Origin: Trebonia sp963785645
Lineage (GTDB): Bacteria; Actinomycetota; Actinomycetes; Streptosporangiales; Streptosporangiaceae
Assembly (NCBI GenBank): GCA_963785645.1
Contig: CAWAWG010000006.1
Span: 62,001 to 126,000 of the forward strand
Direction: 5' to 3'
Length of the DNA stretch: 64,000 nt
Positions 8,621-17,310 of this stretch are shown here, in pieces (the stretch's first letter is position 1; each line of letters opens with the position of its first letter). Below the pieces are notes generated by a model that saw nothing but the letters and a program-made list of their open reading frames with translations, was not told where the DNA came from and did no database searches. A program made the translations under genes and the position numbers.

Positions 8621-9400
8621 GTGGCCGAGTTCGTCAGCGTGCGGTCCTCCGGCGGCCTGGCGACCATCCGGCTGGACCGGCCGCCGGTCAACGCGTTGAG
8701 CATCGCGCTCCAGGGCGAGCTGAAGGACGCGGCTGAGCAGGTCACCGCGGACCCGGACATCCGGGCCGTGGTGATCTACGGCGGGGAGAAGGTGTTCGCG
8801 GCCGGAGCGGACGTCAAGGAGATGGCCGACAAGAACTACGCCGAGATGGCGGTCATCAGCCGCAGGCTGCATGCCGGCTTCCGGGCGGTAGCCGGCATCG
8901 GCAAGCCGGTGGTGGCCGCCGTCAACGGGTTCGCGTTCGGCGGCGGGCTGGAGCTGGCGCTGTGTGCGGACTTCCGGGTCGCCGGCGAGCATGCCCGATT
9001 CGGTGTGCCCGAGATCCTGCTCGGCGTCATCCCCGGGCTTGGCGGCACCCAGCGGCTGCCCCGGCTGATCGGACCGGCCCGGGCCAAGAGCCTCGTCTAC
9101 ACCGGACGGCCCGTCGACGCTGAGGAAGCCCTGCGGATCGGCCTGGTGGACCAGGTCGTACCGGACGCCGACGTGTACGGCGCCGCGACCAGGCTCGCAG
9201 GGCAGTTCGTATCCGGTCCCGCGCTGGCATTGCGCGCGGCCAAGGAGTCGATCGATACCGGGCTTGACCTCGGCCTCGACGCCGGACTTGAGGTCGAGCG
9301 CCTGCACTTCACGGCGCTGTTCGCCACCGCGGACCAGAAGCTCGGCATGGAGAGTTTCGTGGCCAGCGGCCCCGGCCGGGCGAAGTTCACGGGCCAGTAG
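8621..9400 (+). CDS. Enoyl-CoA hydratase/isomerase (crotonase family)
   Basis: This 259-residue crotonase has the oxyanion-hole segments FAAGADVKEMA (about residue 66) and FAFGGGLELAL (about residue 107), plus IPGLGGTQRL with the second catalytic glutamate region (PEILLGVIPG). It should hydrate trans-2-enoyl-CoA to (S)-3-hydroxyacyl-CoA. The start is GTG, one base after the dodecin TAA, without its own ribosome site, so it is probably read by coupling. A strong hairpin follows 19 bases downstream. Its product is the substrate of the convergent 3-hydroxyacyl-CoA dehydrogenase next door. Confidence 0.93.
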   Translation: MAEFVSVRSSGGLATIRLDRPPVNALSIALQGELKDAAEQVTADPDIRAVVIYGGEKVFAAGADVKEMADKNYAEMAVISRRLHAGFRAVAGIGKPVVAAVNGFAFGGGLELALCADFRVAGEHARFGVPEILLGVIPGLGGTQRLPRLIGPARAKSLVYTGRPVDAEEALRIGLVDQVVPDADVYGAATRLAGQFVSGPALALRAAKESIDTGLDLGLDAGLEVERLHFTALFATADQKLGMESFVASGPGRAKFTGQ

Positions 9401-9418
9401 GTCCCGGTCCACAGCCGT

Positions 9419-9453
9419 CCGCCGTCCGCGGGGAGCGTTCCCGCGGACGGCGG
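9419..9453. terminator. Bidirectional transcription terminator hairpin
   Basis: A perfect 14-bp inverted repeat (CCGCCGTCCGCGGG / CCCGCGGACGGCGG) with a 7-base loop lies between two convergent genes, 19 bases after the hydratase stop. No clear T-run follows, as is common in high-GC actinobacteria. Confidence 0.75.
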
Positions 9454-9470
9454 CATTGGAAATCCTTATC

Positions 9471-9483
9471 CCGAACGAGTCCG
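9471..9483 (+). repeat. Dispersed CCGAACGAG repeat, short copy
   Basis: CCGAACGAGTCCG here matches the core of longer copies at 31608-31633 and 38451-38476. It lies in the 3' gap between convergent genes, as those do. Confidence 0.5.
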
Positions 9484-9574
9484 GCTTACTGCGGCCGCAC
9501 CGCCGACTCCCCGGCCGGGGCCGGCGCTAATCGGCTTCCCCGGCCCGCCTCCCAGATGCTCGGGCCGCCATTTC

Positions 9575-10429
9575 CTAGGCGTACTCGTAGAAGCCCCGGC
9601 CGGACTTCCGGCCCAGCCGGCCGGCGGCGAGCATCCGCTTGAGCAACGGCGGCGGCGCGTACTCGTCCCGCTTGAACTCCTCGTAGAGCGAGTTGCCGAC
9701 CGAGCAGACGATGTCGAGGCCGATCATGTCGGCCAGGGTCAGCGGGCCCATCGGGTGGCCGGCGCCGAGGCGCATGCCGTTGTCGATGTCCTCCCGGCTG
9801 GCGAAGCCTTCCTCGTACATCCGGATGGCGGCATTGACGTAGCCGATGAGCAGGAAATTGACGATGAAGCCGGACCGGTCCTTGGTCCGGATGGGGTGCT
9901 TGCCGAGCTTCTCAGCGAACGCGAACGCGGTGTCGGCCGTCTCCGGGGCGGTGTCCAGCGCGACCACGACTTCGACCAGCTTCATCAGCGGAACCGGCGA
10001 GAAGAAATGGACTCCGACCACCCGTCGCGGGTGCTGCACCTTGCCCGCCAGCTCGGCGATCGGGATGGACGAGGTGTTCGTGGCGATCACGGTGTCCGGG
10101 CCGACCAGCTCGTCGAGTTCCTTGATCAGCGACACCTTGAGATCGAAGATTTCCGGGACCGCCTCGATCACGATGTCCGCGCTCGCGACGTCTTTCAGGT
10201 CCGGGGTGAAGGTGATCCGGGCGAGCACCTCGTCGCGCTTAGCCGCGTCTATCTTGCCACCTTTGACCGCGCCGGCCAGCGACTTCTCCACCCGTCCGCG
10301 GGCGGCATCGAGGAACTGGGGCAGATCGCGGACGACCACGGGCAGGCCCGCGACCGCGGACACCTCGGCGATGCCGGCTCCCATGAGTCCGCCGCCGACG
10401 ACGGCGACCGAATTGATTTCTCGTGGCAT
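9575..10429 (-). CDS. 3-hydroxyacyl-CoA (3-hydroxybutyryl-CoA) dehydrogenase
   Basis: The 284-residue protein starts with a Rossmann motif, VVGGGLMGAGIAEV, followed by the family motifs NTSSIPIAEL and HFFSPVPLMKLVEVV (the catalytic His). Its C-terminal domain begins near DRSGFIVNFLL. It oxidises (S)-3-hydroxyacyl-CoA with NAD(P); the ~280-residue single-domain size is that of short-chain HBD/FadB2 enzymes. With the convergent hydratase and the thiolase at 12.2 kb it completes a beta-oxidation spiral or the acetoacetyl-CoA route. The ATG at 10429 follows GAGGTACGCAGCC, an acceptable ribosome site. Confidence 0.94.
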   Translation of the reverse strand: MPREINSVAVVGGGLMGAGIAEVSAVAGLPVVVRDLPQFLDAARGRVEKSLAGAVKGGKIDAAKRDEVLARITFTPDLKDVASADIVIEAVPEIFDLKVSLIKELDELVGPDTVIATNTSSIPIAELAGKVQHPRRVVGVHFFSPVPLMKLVEVVVALDTAPETADTAFAFAEKLGKHPIRTKDRSGFIVNFLLIGYVNAAIRMYEEGFASREDIDNGMRLGAGHPMGPLTLADMIGLDIVCSVGNSLYEEFKRDEYAPPPLLKRMLAAGRLGRKSGRGFYEYA

Positions 10430-10531
10430 GGCTGCGTACCTCTGTCTGATAGAATGTGTGTGCTATCTGTCACGTTCTCGTCGACCGGACCGCTGAGTGC
10501 CACGCGACCCGTTGTGCGCTGGCACCGGAGG

Positions 10532-11905
10532 TCAGGCGGGTTGATTGTCCGCGGCTCCGACGGCCCGCGCCTGGTCGAAGGCGATGATCCGCTGCGGGTA
10601 GTTGTTGGTGAGCACCAGCGACCGCTGCCAGACCAGCAGCGTACTGAGCCGGTTGCCCCAGCCGATCAGGTAGAGCACGTGGATGAAACCCCACATCAGG
10701 TACCCGATGGAACCGGTGAACCGGATGCCGAACGCGTCCGCGACGGCCGACTTGTACCCGATGGTGGCCATGCTGCCCTTGTCGAAGTACTCGAACGGCG
10801 GCACGTCTCCGTCCCCGTCGAGCCGGGCGCTGATCACCCCGCCGACGTAGCGTCCCTCCTGTATGGCGGGCTGGGCCACGCCGGGCAGCTTGTTTAGCGA
10901 CACCATGTCGCCGATCGCGAACACTTCGGGATGACCGGGCAGCGTGCAGTCGGGCAGCACCACGATCCGCCCGGCCCGGTCGGTTTCCGCCCCGGTCGCC
11001 TCGGCGAGCATCCTGGCCAGCGGCGATGCCTGTACCCCGGCGGCCCAGATCTTGGTCCGGGCGTTGATCTTTTCAAGCCCGGCCGCGCTGTTCACCGTGA
11101 TGGTGTCGGCGTCCATGTCGGTCGCCGTGGTGTTCGTCCACACCTCGACCCCCAGCTCGACCAGATGCTTGCGGGCGTAGCGCTGCAGCTCCGGATGGAA
11201 CGGGCCGAGGACGGCAGGGCAGGCCTCGACCAGGATGACCCGGATCTCCTTGGCGGTATCCACCCAGCGGTACTCCCGCGGCAGCACCTTTTTCGCCAGC
11301 TCCGCCAGTTGTCCGGCCAATTCCACCCCGGTCGGGCCACCGCCGACCACCACGAATGTCAGCAGTGCCTTACGCTGCGCTGGATCCGGGACGGTCTCGG
11401 CCAGTTCGAACGCGGTCAGGATCTGACTGCGCAGCTTGCGGGCGTCCTCAAGGGTCTTCATGCCTGGCGCGAAGCTGGCCCAGTGGTCGTTGCCGAAGTA
11501 CGCGTGCGTGGCGCCGCCCGCCACGACCAGGGTGTCGTAGCGCCGGTGCAGCTTGCGACCGTCCGGCGTCACCCCGTAGACGAGATGCTGCTCCAGGTCG
11601 AAGTGCGTGACATCGGCCTGGACGGTCCTGGCGTTGCGCTGGCGCTTGATCACCTGGCGCAGCGGCGGCGCGATCAGGCCCTCGCTCAGCAGCCCGGAGG
11701 CCACCTGGTATAGCAGCGGCTGGAAGAGATGATGGTTGGTCCGGTCCGCGATGGTCACGTCCGCGTCGGCGTGAGCCAGCGCCTTGGCCACGCTGACGCC
11801 GCCGAACCCGCCGCCCACCACGAGAACCTGATGCCGTTCGCTTGTCTCGCGGGCCAGAGTTGAGCCGCTGGCATAGTCCAACTCGCCATCGCGTGAACCG
11901 TTCAT
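10532..11905 (-). CDS. ndh: Type II NADH dehydrogenase (NDH-2)
   Basis: This 457-residue flavoprotein has an N-terminal FAD-binding motif VLVVGGGFGGVSVA (from about residue 27), the NDH-2 segment HHLFQPLLYQVASGLL, a second dinucleotide fold VVVGGGPTGVELAGQLAEL, and AIGDMVSLNKLPGVAQPAIQ near the end. It has a hydrophobic C-terminal stretch likely to sit on the membrane. NDH-2 passes electrons from NADH to quinone without pumping protons. It is followed within 100 bases by the hydroxyacyl-CoA dehydrogenase, same direction. An alternative-oxidase-like gene lies 1.6 kb away, so the neighbourhood can dispose of NADH without building proton motive force. Confidence 0.93.
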   Translation of the reverse strand: MNGSRDGELDYASGSTLARETSERHQVLVVGGGFGGVSVAKALAHADADVTIADRTNHHLFQPLLYQVASGLLSEGLIAPPLRQVIKRQRNARTVQADVTHFDLEQHLVYGVTPDGRKLHRRYDTLVVAGGATHAYFGNDHWASFAPGMKTLEDARKLRSQILTAFELAETVPDPAQRKALLTFVVVGGGPTGVELAGQLAELAKKVLPREYRWVDTAKEIRVILVEACPAVLGPFHPELQRYARKHLVELGVEVWTNTTATDMDADTITVNSAAGLEKINARTKIWAAGVQASPLARMLAEATGAETDRAGRIVVLPDCTLPGHPEVFAIGDMVSLNKLPGVAQPAIQEGRYVGGVISARLDGDGDVPPFEYFDKGSMATIGYKSAVADAFGIRFTGSIGYLMWGFIHVLYLIGWGNRLSTLLVWQRSLVLTNNYPQRIIAFDQARAVGAADNQPA

Positions 11906-12235
11906 TCCGCCTCCAACCGCAGGTGACGGTCCTGAGCGTAGGTCCCGCGAACGCCCCTGCCATTAGCCTCGCCGACCGTTTTGCGCCCTTGGCGTTAGTC
12001 GCGCGGACACCCGCGGCGCAAGGCGACGGGGATGGAGTTCACGTTGTCCGCCGCCACCGTGGATTCGCTGAGGGGTTGTCACGCCGGCCATGGACGGTGT
12101 GCCCAAGGCGGGGCAGGCTCGGTGGCGTACCCCACAGGAACGGCGGCTCGCACATGATAGACGGAGCGAACCAGCCGACCGGCTGCCGGAGGCAACTCGT
12201 GGCGATCTCGCAGCCGGAACGGAAAGGACAAGTTC
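11906..12235. other. Divergent intergenic region, ndh / thiolase
   Basis: This is 330 bp between divergent genes. I see no coding sequence and no repeat with clear symmetry. GGAAAGGA before 12236 is the thiolase ribosome site. Promoters for both directions must lie here. Confidence 0.5.
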
Positions 12236-13456
12236 ATGGCTGACGCGGTAATCGTAGCAGTGGCCCGGTCGCCGATCGGCCGCGCCGGCAAGGGGTCGCT
12301 GAAGGGACTGCGGCCCGACGACCTGACCGCCGCCATCGTGCGCGCGGCGCTGGCCAAAGTGCCGCAGCTCGATCCGTCGGACGTGGACGACCTGATGCTC
12401 GGCTGCGGCCTGCCCGGCGGCGAGGCCGGGTTCAACATGGCCCGGGTGGCCGCGGTGCTGGCCGGTTTCGACCACCTGCCAGGCACCACAGTTGCCCGGT
12501 ACTGTGCGTCGTCCCTGCAAACTACGCGGATGGCGATGCATGCGATCAAGGCCGGCGAGGGCGACGTGTTCATCTCGGCCGGCGTGGAGACGGTCAGCCA
12601 GTACGTCAAGGGCAACAGCGACTCGCTCCCCGACACGATGAACCCGCTGTTCGGCGTGGCCGCCGCGCGCACCGCCACGGCAGCCGAGGGCGGCGCCGAG
12701 GGCTGGCACGATCCGCGGGAAGACGGAGAACTGCCCGACGCCTACATCTCCATGGGGCAGACCGCGGAGAACGTGGCGGCGATGTGCGGTATCAGCCGGG
12801 CCGAGCAAGACGAGTTCGCGGTCCGTTCGCAGAACCTCGCCGAGCAGGCGATCAAGAACGGCTTCTACTCGCGCGAGATCACCCCGGTCGAACTGCCGGA
12901 CGGCACCATCGTGGACCGCGACGACGGCCCTCGCCCGGGTGTCACCCTCGACGCCGTCAGCGCGCTCAAGCCCGTGTTCCGCCCCGACGGGACGGTTACC
13001 GCGGCCAACTGCTGTCCGCTCAACGACGGCGCGGCCGCGGTCGTGGTGATGAGCGACCGCAAGGCGCGCGACCTGGGGATCACGCCGCTCGCCCGGATCG
13101 TTGCCACCGGGGTGAGCGGACTGTCGCCGGAGATCATGGGCCTCGGCCCGGTCGAGGCGAGCAAGCAGGCAATGCAGCGGGTCGGCATGTCCGTGTCCGA
13201 CATCGACCTGGTCGAGATCAACGAGGCGTTCGCGGCCCAGGCGATTCCCTCCTACCGCCAGCTCGGCATCGACATCGACCAGCTCAATGTGCACGGCGGC
13301 GCCATCGCGCTCGGCCATCCGTTCGGCATGACCGGCGCCCGGATCACCGCCACCCTGCTCAACGGCCTGGTCACCCGGGACAAGACCGTCGGTCTGGAAA
13401 CGATGTGCGTCGGCGGCGGCCAGGGCATGGCGATGATAATCGAGCGGCTCAGCTAG
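12236..13456 (+). CDS. Acetyl-CoA C-acyltransferase (thiolase)
   Basis: The 406-residue protein carries all thiolase active-site motifs: the acyl-accepting cysteine in ARYCASSLQT (about residue 90), NEAFAAQ, GGAIALGHPFGMTGAR (histidine), and the second cysteine in CVGGGQGMA at the C-terminus. It catalyses thiolytic cleavage of 3-ketoacyl-CoA, or the reverse condensation that supplies acetoacetyl-CoA for PHA. The ATG at 12236 follows GGAAAGGA. The alternative-oxidase-like gene begins 35 bases downstream in the same direction. Chain-length preference is not readable. Confidence 0.95.
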   Translation: MADAVIVAVARSPIGRAGKGSLKGLRPDDLTAAIVRAALAKVPQLDPSDVDDLMLGCGLPGGEAGFNMARVAAVLAGFDHLPGTTVARYCASSLQTTRMAMHAIKAGEGDVFISAGVETVSQYVKGNSDSLPDTMNPLFGVAAARTATAAEGGAEGWHDPREDGELPDAYISMGQTAENVAAMCGISRAEQDEFAVRSQNLAEQAIKNGFYSREITPVELPDGTIVDRDDGPRPGVTLDAVSALKPVFRPDGTVTAANCCPLNDGAAAVVVMSDRKARDLGITPLARIVATGVSGLSPEIMGLGPVEASKQAMQRVGMSVSDIDLVEINEAFAAQAIPSYRQLGIDIDQLNVHGGAIALGHPFGMTGARITATLLNGLVTRDKTVGLETMCVGGGQGMAMIIERLS

Positions 13457-13491
13457 TCAGGCGCCCCCAATCCCACCTGGCGGAGAAACAG

Positions 13492-14181
13492 ATGAGTGAC
13501 CCCCAAGTCTGGTCGGTAAGCCCGCCGCCGCACCTCGATCACGAGGGCCTGGCCCTAGCGCAGCGTGAGACGCTCAACAGTCAGCGGCTCCCGTACGGAC
13601 TGCCGTCGCGGGTGCTGTTCCTGCTGCTTGACGTCTTTTACGGGCGCAAGCGGACGCTGCCGAAGTTCAAGGTGCTTGAGCTGATCGCACGCGTTCCGTA
13701 TCAGAGCTGGGAGCAGGTCGCCTATGTCGCGATCACGCATATGGCCCAGCGCACCGGGCTTGCCCGCCGCATCCACGATGCGGTGGCGGAGGCACGGTCC
13801 CAGCAGGATAACGAACAATGGCACCTGCTGATCCTGGAAGAGCTCACCGCCCGGACCGGCCGCCGAGAATCCCGCCTGCATTACTACTGGCTTCCGCAGT
13901 TGATCGCATTCGGCTACTACCAGGTTTCCTGGCTCATGTATGTGATCCGCCCGGCGTGGTCCTACCAGCTGAACGCCGACTTCGAGGATCATGCGGAGCA
14001 CGAGTACATGACGCTCGTCGCCGAGCATCCGGAGTGGGAAAAGGAGCCGTTCACCTCGGCGTTCGAGGCCGACTACGGCAGCTTTGACTCACTGGCCGAC
14101 ATGTTCCGGCAAATCGGTCACGACGAGCGGGTACACAAACAGGAAAGCCTGGCCCGAATACGCCAGCCAAAGTTCCAGTGA
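13492..14181 (+). CDS. Alternative-oxidase-like diiron protein
   Basis: The 229-residue product looks like a bacterial alternative quinol oxidase. Possible iron-ligand motifs appear in order: a glutamate in QSWEQVAYV, NEQWHLLILEEL (compare NERMHLL), DFEDHAEHEYM (compare LEEEAIHTY), and GHDERVHKQE (compare RADEAHHR). Hydrophobic stretches near residues 40 and 150 suit an interfacial membrane protein. AOX oxidises ubiquinol and reduces oxygen to water without pumping. The frame from 13492 follows GGCGGAG; the longer open frame upstream overlaps the thiolase and is spurious. The motifs are divergent, so it may be another diiron oxidase. Proximity to NDH-2 supports a respiratory bypass. Confidence 0.75.
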   Translation: MSDPQVWSVSPPPHLDHEGLALAQRETLNSQRLPYGLPSRVLFLLLDVFYGRKRTLPKFKVLELIARVPYQSWEQVAYVAITHMAQRTGLARRIHDAVAEARSQQDNEQWHLLILEELTARTGRRESRLHYYWLPQLIAFGYYQVSWLMYVIRPAWSYQLNADFEDHAEHEYMTLVAEHPEWEKEPFTSAFEADYGSFDSLADMFRQIGHDERVHKQESLARIRQPKFQ

Positions 14182-14261
14182 AGCGCATCCTCGACCATGC
14201 GGGACGAGTATGCAACGCGCCGTCCGGGCGACGCTTCCCTTTGCCCACTCGGCGACCACTG

Positions 14262-14315
14262 TTTGCTTAGCAAATCACCATGATCATTCCTTTGCCTAGC
14301 AAATGACCAAGATCA
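14262..14315. repeat. Two direct copies of a TTTGC-N3-GCAAA palindromic motif
   Basis: Copies begin at 14262 and 14291 (29 bp apart). Each is TTTGC-N3-GCAAA followed by a shared flank ending in AGATCA/TGATCA. A half-site in the opposite orientation (GGCAAA) lies at 14352-14357. This looks like a regulator-binding array, yet it sits between convergent gene ends where no promoter is expected. The whole gap 14182-14513 holds no gene. Confidence 0.6.
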
Positions 14316-14513
14316 CGACCCTTATGCCCGGATATGCGGCACCGCCGCTTAGGCAAACATGGTCTGGCCGTAGCCTCGACCAGTCGGCTTTGGCTTGACC
14401 TGAGCAAGGCGCCGGCCAGGGGCTCCGGTTGGGTGTCGCTGCTGCCCAGAATGTCCGGTTGTCCGGTCCGCTGCGCCGCCGTCGCCTTTAGCGCTGGGCA
14501 GTAACTCGTTACT

Positions 14514-16133
14514 TCAGGCGATGATCATCCAGGGGTGCTCGATCAGGGTGGTCAGGGTTTGGAGGAACTTGGCGGCCAGGGCGCCGTCGATTACCCGGTG
14601 GTCGGACGACAGGGTGTACCGCAGGCGGTAGCGGGGCTCCAGGGTGTCCCCCGCCCCTGTGTTGCTGACCACGGTCGGCTCGCGGGTTGTCGCGCCGACG
14701 GCCAGGATGGCCGACTCCGGCGGGTTGATGATGGCGGTGAACTGCTCCACCCCGTACATCCCGAGGTTGCTGATCGTGAAGGTTCCGCCGCTGGTCTGGG
14801 CCGGGGTCAGCTTGCGCTCGGCGGCCAGGGCCACCAGCTGCCTGGCTTCGGCACCGAGCCGGGTGACGGTCTTGGTGTCGGCGTCCCTGATGACCGGGAC
14901 GATCAGGCCGCTTTCGGCCGCCACCGCGACGCCGATGTTGATCCGGTCGTGGACCAGCATGACGCTGCTCGCGTCGCCGCCGTAGGAGACGTTCATGTCC
15001 GGATGCTCGCGCAGCGCCAGCGCGCAGGCCCGGATCAGCAGGTCGTTGACGCTGATCTTGGCCCGGCCCGCCTGGGTGAGCTGCGCGTTCAGCGTCGCCC
15101 GGAGGTCCATGAGGTCCTGCGCGTCCGCGACCGCGGTCACGTAGAAGTGCGGGATCTCCCGGGCGCTGGCGGACAGGCGGCGGGCGATCACCCGACGGAC
15201 CTGGCTCACCGGCACGCCGCGGGTCCCGCGCACGTCGTCGGTCTCCGGCGCTACTGGCGCGGACGCGACGGACGCCGGGCCCGCAGATACGGGTGAACTG
15301 TTAACCTGGCCGTTAACAGTTGCGTCGGCTGACGCGACCGACGCTGCCGCAGCCGCCACCTGTGTTGCCGGTGTTGCTGAAGCAGCAGTAGAGGTGACGG
15401 GAGCCGACGGTGGCGACGCGGGCGGGACTCCAGGCGTGCCAGCAGGTGCCAGCGCTGCCGACGCGCCCGGGGCCGCGGTAGCGGAGACCGGCGCCTGGTG
15501 TCCGGTGACCAGCAGGTCGTTGATGTCCGCGCGGATGATGCGGCCGCCCGGTCCGCTGCCGGTGACGTGCGACAGATCCAGGTGGTTCTCCCGGGCGAGC
15601 TTCCGCACCAGGGGCGAGGCGAGCTGGCGGCCCCCGGCGCTTGGTCCTCCTTCGCCGTTGACAGCGCCGTTGCCAGTCGCGCCGTTCAGGCCGCCGCCGT
15701 TGACGATTCCGTTGGCACCGTCGCCGACGCTCCCATCGCTGGTGGCACCGCCGTTGGCAAACCCGTTCCCCGCTGGGGAAGCGGCGGCGGCAGACGCCGA
15801 GGCTGTGCCGGCCGAAGCCGGGCTGGCCGAAGTTGCGGGCGCGGGCGCAGCAGGCTCCCCTCGTTCGGGAGAAGGGCTTTGCTCGGCGGCGGCCCCGACC
15901 CCGTCGTCGAGCAGGGCGATCGGGGCGCCGATGTCGGCGTTCTGGCCTTCGGGGACCAGGATCTGGGTCAGGGTGCCCGCCTGGTAGGCCTCGTACTCCA
16001 TGACCGCCTTGTCGGTCTCGATCTCGACGAGGACGTCGCCGACCGCGACCTTGTCCCCCGGCCGCTTGTGCCAGGTCGAGATCGCGCCTTCCTCCATCGT
16101 GTCGGACAGGCGCGGCATCTTAATCTCAATCAC
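14514..16133 (-). CDS. 2-oxoacid dehydrogenase E2 (dihydrolipoamide acyltransferase)
   Basis: The 539-residue E2 has a single N-terminal lipoyl domain (lysine in VEIETDKAVMEYEA, about residue 43). A long Ala/Ser/Gly/Pro linker follows, then an E3/E1-binding domain (ASPLVRKLAREN ... GSGPGGRIIRADI), a second Ala/Pro linker, and the catalytic core ending in SSDHRVIDGALAAKFL. It transfers the acyl group from E1 to CoA as the scaffold of a 2-oxoacid dehydrogenase complex. It is the third gene of E1alpha-E1beta-E2. No E3 gene is nearby, so the cell's shared lipoamide dehydrogenase is presumably used. Pyruvate, acetoin and branched-chain 2-oxoacids are all possible substrates. Confidence 0.93.
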   Translation of the reverse strand: MIEIKMPRLSDTMEEGAISTWHKRPGDKVAVGDVLVEIETDKAVMEYEAYQAGTLTQILVPEGQNADIGAPIALLDDGVGAAAEQSPSPERGEPAAPAPATSASPASAGTASASAAAASPAGNGFANGGATSDGSVGDGANGIVNGGGLNGATGNGAVNGEGGPSAGGRQLASPLVRKLARENHLDLSHVTGSGPGGRIIRADINDLLVTGHQAPVSATAAPGASAALAPAGTPGVPPASPPSAPVTSTAASATPATQVAAAAASVASADATVNGQVNSSPVSAGPASVASAPVAPETDDVRGTRGVPVSQVRRVIARRLSASAREIPHFYVTAVADAQDLMDLRATLNAQLTQAGRAKISVNDLLIRACALALREHPDMNVSYGGDASSVMLVHDRINIGVAVAAESGLIVPVIRDADTKTVTRLGAEARQLVALAAERKLTPAQTSGGTFTISNLGMYGVEQFTAIINPPESAILAVGATTREPTVVSNTGAGDTLEPRYRLRYTLSSDHRVIDGALAAKFLQTLTTLIEHPWMIIA

Positions 16134-16146
16134 GGCTGTACCTCAT

Positions 16147-17310
16147 TCACGACTGGGGAGTGCTTAGCGCGAGCGGCCCAGCGAGCGACACAGTGCTGTC
16201 AAGAGACACGGGGCTGCCAACAGACACGGGGCTGCCAAGCGACACAGTGCTGCCAAGCGACACAGTGCTGCCAAGCGACACCGCGTTGGCAGGAGACACG
16301 GGGCCGCCGGGAGACAGCGTGCGGCGCCCCACGGCGGCGAGCGTCTGGCGGATGGCGGCGGTGACGTCATCGCGCGACGGCAGCGCCGCCGTCTCAAGCG
16401 GCTTCGCGTAGGGCATCGGCACTTCGGCCATCGCGACCCGGCGAACGGGCGCGTCCAGGTAGTCGAACGCGCCGTCGGAGATAGAGGCCGCGACCTCCGC
16501 GCCGATGCCGTAGGTCAGCCAGTCGTCTTCGAGCACGACGGCGGCGTGCGTCTTCTTGACCGAGTTGACGATCGTCTCCCGGTCGAGCGGGCGCAGGCTG
16601 CGCAGGTCCACGACCTCGATGTCCAGGCCGTCGGACTCCGCCAGCGACGCGGCGACCTCGGCCGCGACGTGCGCCATCCGCGAGTAGCCGATCAGCGTGA
16701 GGTCCCGGCCCGGCCGGGTAACGGCGGCCCGGCCGATCTCGCCCGGGGTATCGTCGTCAGGCACCTCGCCCTTGGTGTTGTAGAGCGCGAGGTTTTCCAG
16801 GAAGAGGACCGGGTCGTCGTCGCGGATCGCGGCGAGCAGCAGCGCCTTCGCGTCGGCCGGGTTGGACGGCGCCACCACCTTCATACCGGGGACGAACGCG
16901 TAGAACAGCTCGATGTTCTGCGAGTGAGTCGCGCCCAGCTGCTGGCCGCCGCCGCCGGGGGTACGGATGACCAGCGGCACCCTGGCCTGGCCGCCGAACA
17001 TGCCGTAGATCTTCGCGGCATGGTTGATGATCTGGTCGAGTGCGAGCATGGAGAAGTTGATCGTCATCATCTCGATGACCGGCCGCAGGCCCAGCATCGC
17101 CGCACCGATCGCGGCGCCGGCGAAGCCCTCCTCGGCGATCGGGGTGTCCCGCACCCGCTTCTCACCGAACTCCTTCAGCAGGCCGGCGGTGATCTTGTAG
17201 GAGCCCTCGAAGACGCCGATCTCCTCGCCCATCAGGAACACGCTGTCGTCCCTGAGCATCTCCGCGCGCAGCGTGTCGTGCAGCGCCTGGCGGTAGGTCA
17301 TGATCGTCAT
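16147..17310 (-). CDS. 2-oxoacid dehydrogenase E1 component, beta subunit
   Basis: The 387-residue protein has the transketolase-like pyrimidine domain (FLMGEEIGVFEGSYKIT; TPIAEEGFAGAAIGAAML; then IRTPGGGGQQLGATHSQ) and the C-terminal transketolase domain (VVDLRSLRPLDRETI). Family members are usually 320-340 residues. Here about 45 extra residues form a hexapeptide-repeat tail encoded by seven 18-bp units (see 16187-16312). The first ATG overlaps the E1alpha stop (ATGA), so the subunits are translated in step. With E1alpha it forms the alpha2beta2 thiamine-diphosphate-dependent decarboxylating component. Confidence 0.93.
   Translation of the reverse strand: MTIMTYRQALHDTLRAEMLRDDSVFLMGEEIGVFEGSYKITAGLLKEFGEKRVRDTPIAEEGFAGAAIGAAMLGLRPVIEMMTINFSMLALDQIINHAAKIYGMFGGQARVPLVIRTPGGGGQQLGATHSQNIELFYAFVPGMKVVAPSNPADAKALLLAAIRDDDPVLFLENLALYNTKGEVPDDDTPGEIGRAAVTRPGRDLTLIGYSRMAHVAAEVAASLAESDGLDIEVVDLRSLRPLDRETIVNSVKKTHAAVVLEDDWLTYGIGAEVAASISDGAFDYLDAPVRRVAMAEVPMPYAKPLETAALPSRDDVTAAIRQTLAAVGRRTLSPGGPVSPANAVSLGSTVSLGSTVSLGSPVSVGSPVSLDSTVSLAGPLALSTPQS
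16187..16312. repeat. In-frame 18-bp minisatellite (seven units) in the E1beta tail
   Basis: Seven consecutive 18-bp units start at 16187, 16205, 16223, 16241, 16259, 16277 and 16295. The best-conserved ones read GACACAGTGCTGCCAAGC on the + strand. On the coding strand they encode repeated hexapeptides close to VSLGST. The unit length keeps the reading frame. Confidence 0.9.

Noticed and set aside
11963..13318. 451-codon open frame antisense to the thiolase
   Set aside because: Shadow frame; the sense strand carries all thiolase active-site motifs.
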